A DNA stretch of 64,000 nt. Origin: Centroberyx gerrardi (Eukaryota > Chordata > Actinopteri > Beryciformes > Berycidae). Where the stretch lies: assembly GCF_048128805.1 (NCBI RefSeq), contig NC_136010.1, positions 22,643,980-22,707,979 of the forward strand. The letters are read 5' to 3'. This document shows, piece after piece, positions 61,141 to 64,000 of this stretch. Under the pieces are notes generated by a model. The model was given only the letters and a program-made list of their open reading frames with translations. It ran no database searches and had not been told where the DNA came from. Position numbers and translations under genes: made by a program. The first letter of the stretch is position 1. Each line of letters begins with the position of its first letter.

Positions 61141-61283
61141 CCTTCCCCCACCCTGCCCAGTGTGAGACATCATGATTCTTCTGGTACACTGAATACATTC
61201 TCCTTGCAGTCTGAGCATTGGTCCATGCAGGCATACATGTGACATTACCAGGAAAAGAGTATTATCTGAGCCTCCGCTATGCA

Positions 61284-61316
<33 letters not shown>
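61284..61316. repeat. (CA)n microsatellite
   Basis: A run of about 32 bases ending ATATGC. Confidence 0.95.
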
Positions 61317-61318
<2 letters not shown>

Positions 61319-61522
61319 GCATGCACAAGGTCTTAAATACAGCTATAAATGAACCTATAAATGCATGCTTGCGTATATTCATGTTCACCTTCACATGTAT
61401 ACAAACACACTCTTTCTCTATTTCACTGTATTTCTCTCTAACCCCCTCCCAACCCACCCATATACACATAAAAGCACACACACATGCACTGATTCTCACA
61501 TGAACAAATAAATGTGCACACC

Positions 61523-61561
<39 letters not shown>

Positions 61562-61638
61562 CCTTCACCTTCATGCATACAAACACAAATATTCTTTCTC
61601 TGTCTCTCTCTCATCCCCGCCTACCCATCCACTCCCAA

Positions 61639-61708
<70 letters not shown>

Positions 61709-61733
61709 CACACACACGCATACACACACACAG
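61523..61733. repeat. Two (CA)n microsatellites, the second about 90 bp
   Basis: Runs at 61523-61560 and 61644-61733, separated by TTCATGCATACAAACAC-type sequence that also occurs near 61390, so this looks like an expanded local duplication. Confidence 0.9.
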
Positions 61734-62160
61734 TCAGGTTCAAGTAGAGTGTATACAGTGCGGAGACACTCTGGCACAGTGACCTGCGGAGGAACCCGCA
61801 CACTTTGGCTGCTAGTTCCACTGGGCCCTGTGTTTTCAGGAAAGCCATGCAGTATTCATGGCTAAGTCACGGGGATCTGGCAGGCAGGATGGTGGAAATA
61901 GCAAACAGGGTGGAAGTACGCTGCAAGCGGCTCAGCAGGGCCACCTTAGTGTTACACAATATACCGTAGATCCGCCGAGTTTTTTTTTTTTTTGTATTTG
62001 CTGTGTGATCCTGTGAAGTGGAACGGGTCCCTTTCCCTAAGTGTAAATAATTTGAGTGTGTGTGAGCATGTCCGATTCCGGTTGGGGTATCTGTGTTTTT
62101 TCCCCTCCTTTTTTGTATGGGTGTGTGTATTTGCGTTTGTATACACTATGCATGCGTGTG

Positions 62161-62164
<4 letters not shown>

Positions 62165-62199
<35 letters not shown>
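62165..62199. repeat. (TG)n microsatellite
   Basis: A pure run of about 34 bases, with related CA repeats at 62346-62400. Confidence 0.95.
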
Positions 62200-62200
<1 letters not shown>

Positions 62201-62654
62201 TGCGTGTTTTCATGTGTGTGTGGCTGTGTGTTTATGTTCATGTGTTTGTATATGTCCTCTTTACACTCCACTGAATGCTTTGAGAAATAGGTCCATTCCT
62301 CATTATTACCCCAAAGGCAGTCTGGGTGCACACTGACTGAAATAGACACACACACGCATGCATGCACGCACATACACACACACACACACACAGACACACA
62401 CCCCAGACACACAGAGGGAGCTCCCTGTGACCCACATTCATCAGATCCAAACCCCTGGGGCCTCCAGGGAACTCCAGGAGAGCTGCAGCCCCAGTACGGG
62501 GCACCGTGGCTGGGCTTGACTCTCAGACACGTGGCCCCTGAACCCCGGAGCTCCCCTCCTGTCCGGGGAGGCTGCAATTATCAATGCTGTCTGTTTCCCC
62601 TGTCACAACCCCACTTTTGTCAGTTGTTATTGAGATTATAAGATTAGAGAGTAG

Positions 62655-63068
62655 CAGGGTTGGGGAGTAACAGATTACATGCATCAGGACCACAGTCATT
62701 TAAACACACACATCTAATGACTGTATTCAGTTACACTTACCAAAAACACACTTTAATCACATTACAGATTTTAGAAGGGAAAAGGCCAATTTGATTCTGA
62801 GGTTATAAACACAAACATCATTTTATACCATTTGAAATAATGGTTAGTTATGGTTGTAGATGAGTATAATAAGGCTATTCAAATTATGGTTGTCAGTTAG
62901 AAGGAATTGCCTGTGTAATTATTTCTGAGGGCAAAGTAATCCACTAGTAACTGATGAATACATTTCTGTGTTGAGTAACCCAGAAGATTACATTACAGAT
63001 TAGCATTTTACACAGGTAATCAGTAATGCCTTGTGGATTCCATGTTGAAAGTAACCTTTCCAACCCTG
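62655..63068. mobile_element. hAT-like MITE with CAGGGTTGGGGAGTAAC ends
   Basis: The left end is CAGGGTTGGGGAGTAACAG. The right end is GTAACCTTTCCAACCCTG, its inverted match with few changes. Internal motifs GTAATCCACTAGTAACTG and GATTACATTACAG are typical of a teleost MITE family with this terminus. 414 bp, no ORF. An 8-bp duplication is not clear. Confidence 0.75.
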
Positions 63069-63289
63069 GATAATGTCTGGGAGAAGAAAAGGCACATGTT
63101 CAATAATATAATAATATAATATATATGTGGATTTGATTTCATCCTAACCGCATTTCGGAGCTCCCTCTTATTATGAGAAAAAATGGCTTGTTTATTTGAC
63201 TGCTCTGGTGAATGTTTTGCATTGAAACGTCATGAGAATAATAATACTATGATTTTATATATCATTTAAAATTATTCTTTTTCATGTTT

Positions 63290-63425
63290 CCCTTTATTAG
63301 ATAGTTTACAGTGAAGAAAGACAGGAAAGATTGGGGAGGGGGGATGGATGACATGTGACAAAGGTCCCAGGACAGATTCAAACATGGTTACATGGTATGT
63401 GCCAACTGAGCCACAAAGACACCCC
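63290..63425 (-). mobile_element. tRNA-derived SINE (minus strand)
   Basis: On the minus strand the head reads GGGGTGTCTTTGTGGCTCAG with A box TGGCTCAGTTGGC, then B box GTTTGAATCTG about 35 bases on, then a body ending CACTGTAAACTATCTAATAA. The layout matches a tRNA-derived fish SINE, fairly old. Confidence 0.75.
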
Positions 63426-63945
63426 AGTAATACTATAATAATATATAATCTATATTTTAGTAGCACTTTTCTTAAAGTTAGCAAATGCTCAAAATAAAAC
63501 AAACAAAACAAACTTATTTTCCTAACAAGCTAGCTGTAATAAAGGGAAGAGCCGACCCTGCTGGCTCCATTGAGACCCATCACTCGTTAAGGCCCAGTCA
63601 GCAAGATACAGAAACCTTGGTTCAACAAACAAATAAACAGAAGCACTCCAGTATAATGACAGCAATAACAAGTCATCATTTAAATGCAGTTTTATAATAA
63701 GGAGTTTACAGTTGTGTTTTAAAGATAACAGCCAGTCTTTTCTCACCTTTACGAAATGCTGTTTCTGGGGAAAAGTATTCTTTTCCAACTTCCACAAAGT
63801 TACAGCGATTCCAAAGTGACTGGAGACAAAGTTTGTTTTTCGCCTCATTATGAATGGGAAACACACCGCCCACCAGCACACCGAGTTTTAACAGCAGCTT
63901 TGTATGGGCTCAGGTGTTAGACAAAGTTCTCTTGTCGTCTTGCAG

Positions 63946-64000
63946 GATGCAACAGAGAGCCACTTGTGACAAACTGCGAACTTTCTATCTTTTCATCTGA
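63946..64000 (+). other. Candidate exon running off the right edge
   Basis: A strong acceptor (TTCTCTTGTCGTCTTGCAG) precedes GATGCAACAGAG. Read in the phase left by the 56260 donor, the frame is open to the edge (GCNREPLVTNCELSIFSS). In the other two frames there are stops. The assignment is speculative. Confidence 0.25.

Larger units (their letters stand above)
56318..63945. other. Gene-poor, microsatellite-rich region
   Basis: Apart from the repeats, SINEs and MITE listed, I found no coding exon I could name on either strand. Blocks of ordinary complexity (for example 59920-60000, 60585-60710, 60780-60880, 61740-61960 and 62405-62580) sit between the repeats and might be regulatory, which cannot be judged without an alignment. 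Confidence 0.5.

Noticed and set aside
61512-61865. CA/TG-repeat open frames (poly Thr-His or Cys-Val)
   Set aside because: Pure microsatellite translation.
1-64000. Retrovirus-like, LTR, Polinton, CRISPR, rRNA or tRNA genes
   Set aside because: I looked for polymerase or capsid motifs, paired long terminal repeats, spaced repeats and cloverleaf genes; none was found apart from tRNA-derived SINE heads.

Overview
This is a vertebrate nuclear window, almost certainly from a ray-finned (percomorph-like) teleost. The genes have compact GT-AG introns, there are very many CA/TG and GA/CT microsatellites, and there are fish-typical hAT MITEs, Tc1 remnants and tRNA-derived SINEs. One gene, sephs2, keeps introns and a UGA-encoded selenocysteine, as expected for a fish. 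Eight protein-coding genes were rebuilt exon by exon from splice sites, reading phase and protein similarity recalled from memory. No database search was possible.

Layout, left to right. 1-4.3 kb: 5' part of ap4b1 (minus), the AP-4 beta subunit, running off the left edge. 5.4-11.2 kb: sephs2 (minus), complete, with an in-frame UGA at codon 36, a SECIS hairpin at about 5492-5550 and a hAT MITE inside the 3'UTR. 11.5-12.7 kb: a fold-back transposon carrying a degenerate Tc1 piece. 13.3-22.2 kb: ikbkg/NEMO (minus), 15 coding exons. A compact head-to-head promoter at about 23.1-23.2 kb, with a CRE palindrome and a kappaB site, separates it from tmed4 (plus, 23.3-26.85 kb). plpbp (minus, 26.9-31.45 kb) ends tail-to-tail with tmed4. 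snrpg (minus, 32.4-34.86 kb) follows. A C2H2 zinc-finger gene I cannot name (minus) has its ORF in one exon at 36.97-38.56 kb. tbc1d22b (minus, 39.6-53.46 kb) has 14 coding exons and a large first intron region. From 53.8 kb to the end there is no gene I can name: microsatellites, two SINEs, one hAT-type MITE, and a few splice-bounded candidate exons on the plus strand.

The neighbours do not form a pathway. They are mostly housekeeping genes: trafficking (AP-4, TMED4, TBC1D22B), selenium and PLP metabolism (SEPHS2, PLPBP), splicing (SNRPG), and signalling/transcription (NEMO, zinc finger). The ikbkg/tmed4 pair plausibly shares a promoter, and tmed4/plpbp share a very short 3' boundary.

I found no clearly new biological system. 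The most rewarding signals are the recoded UGA plus SECIS pair, the kappaB site in the promoter of NEMO itself, the CA/TG repeats abutting many ikbkg splice sites, the long inverted-repeat elements, and phase-compatible orphan exons on the right.
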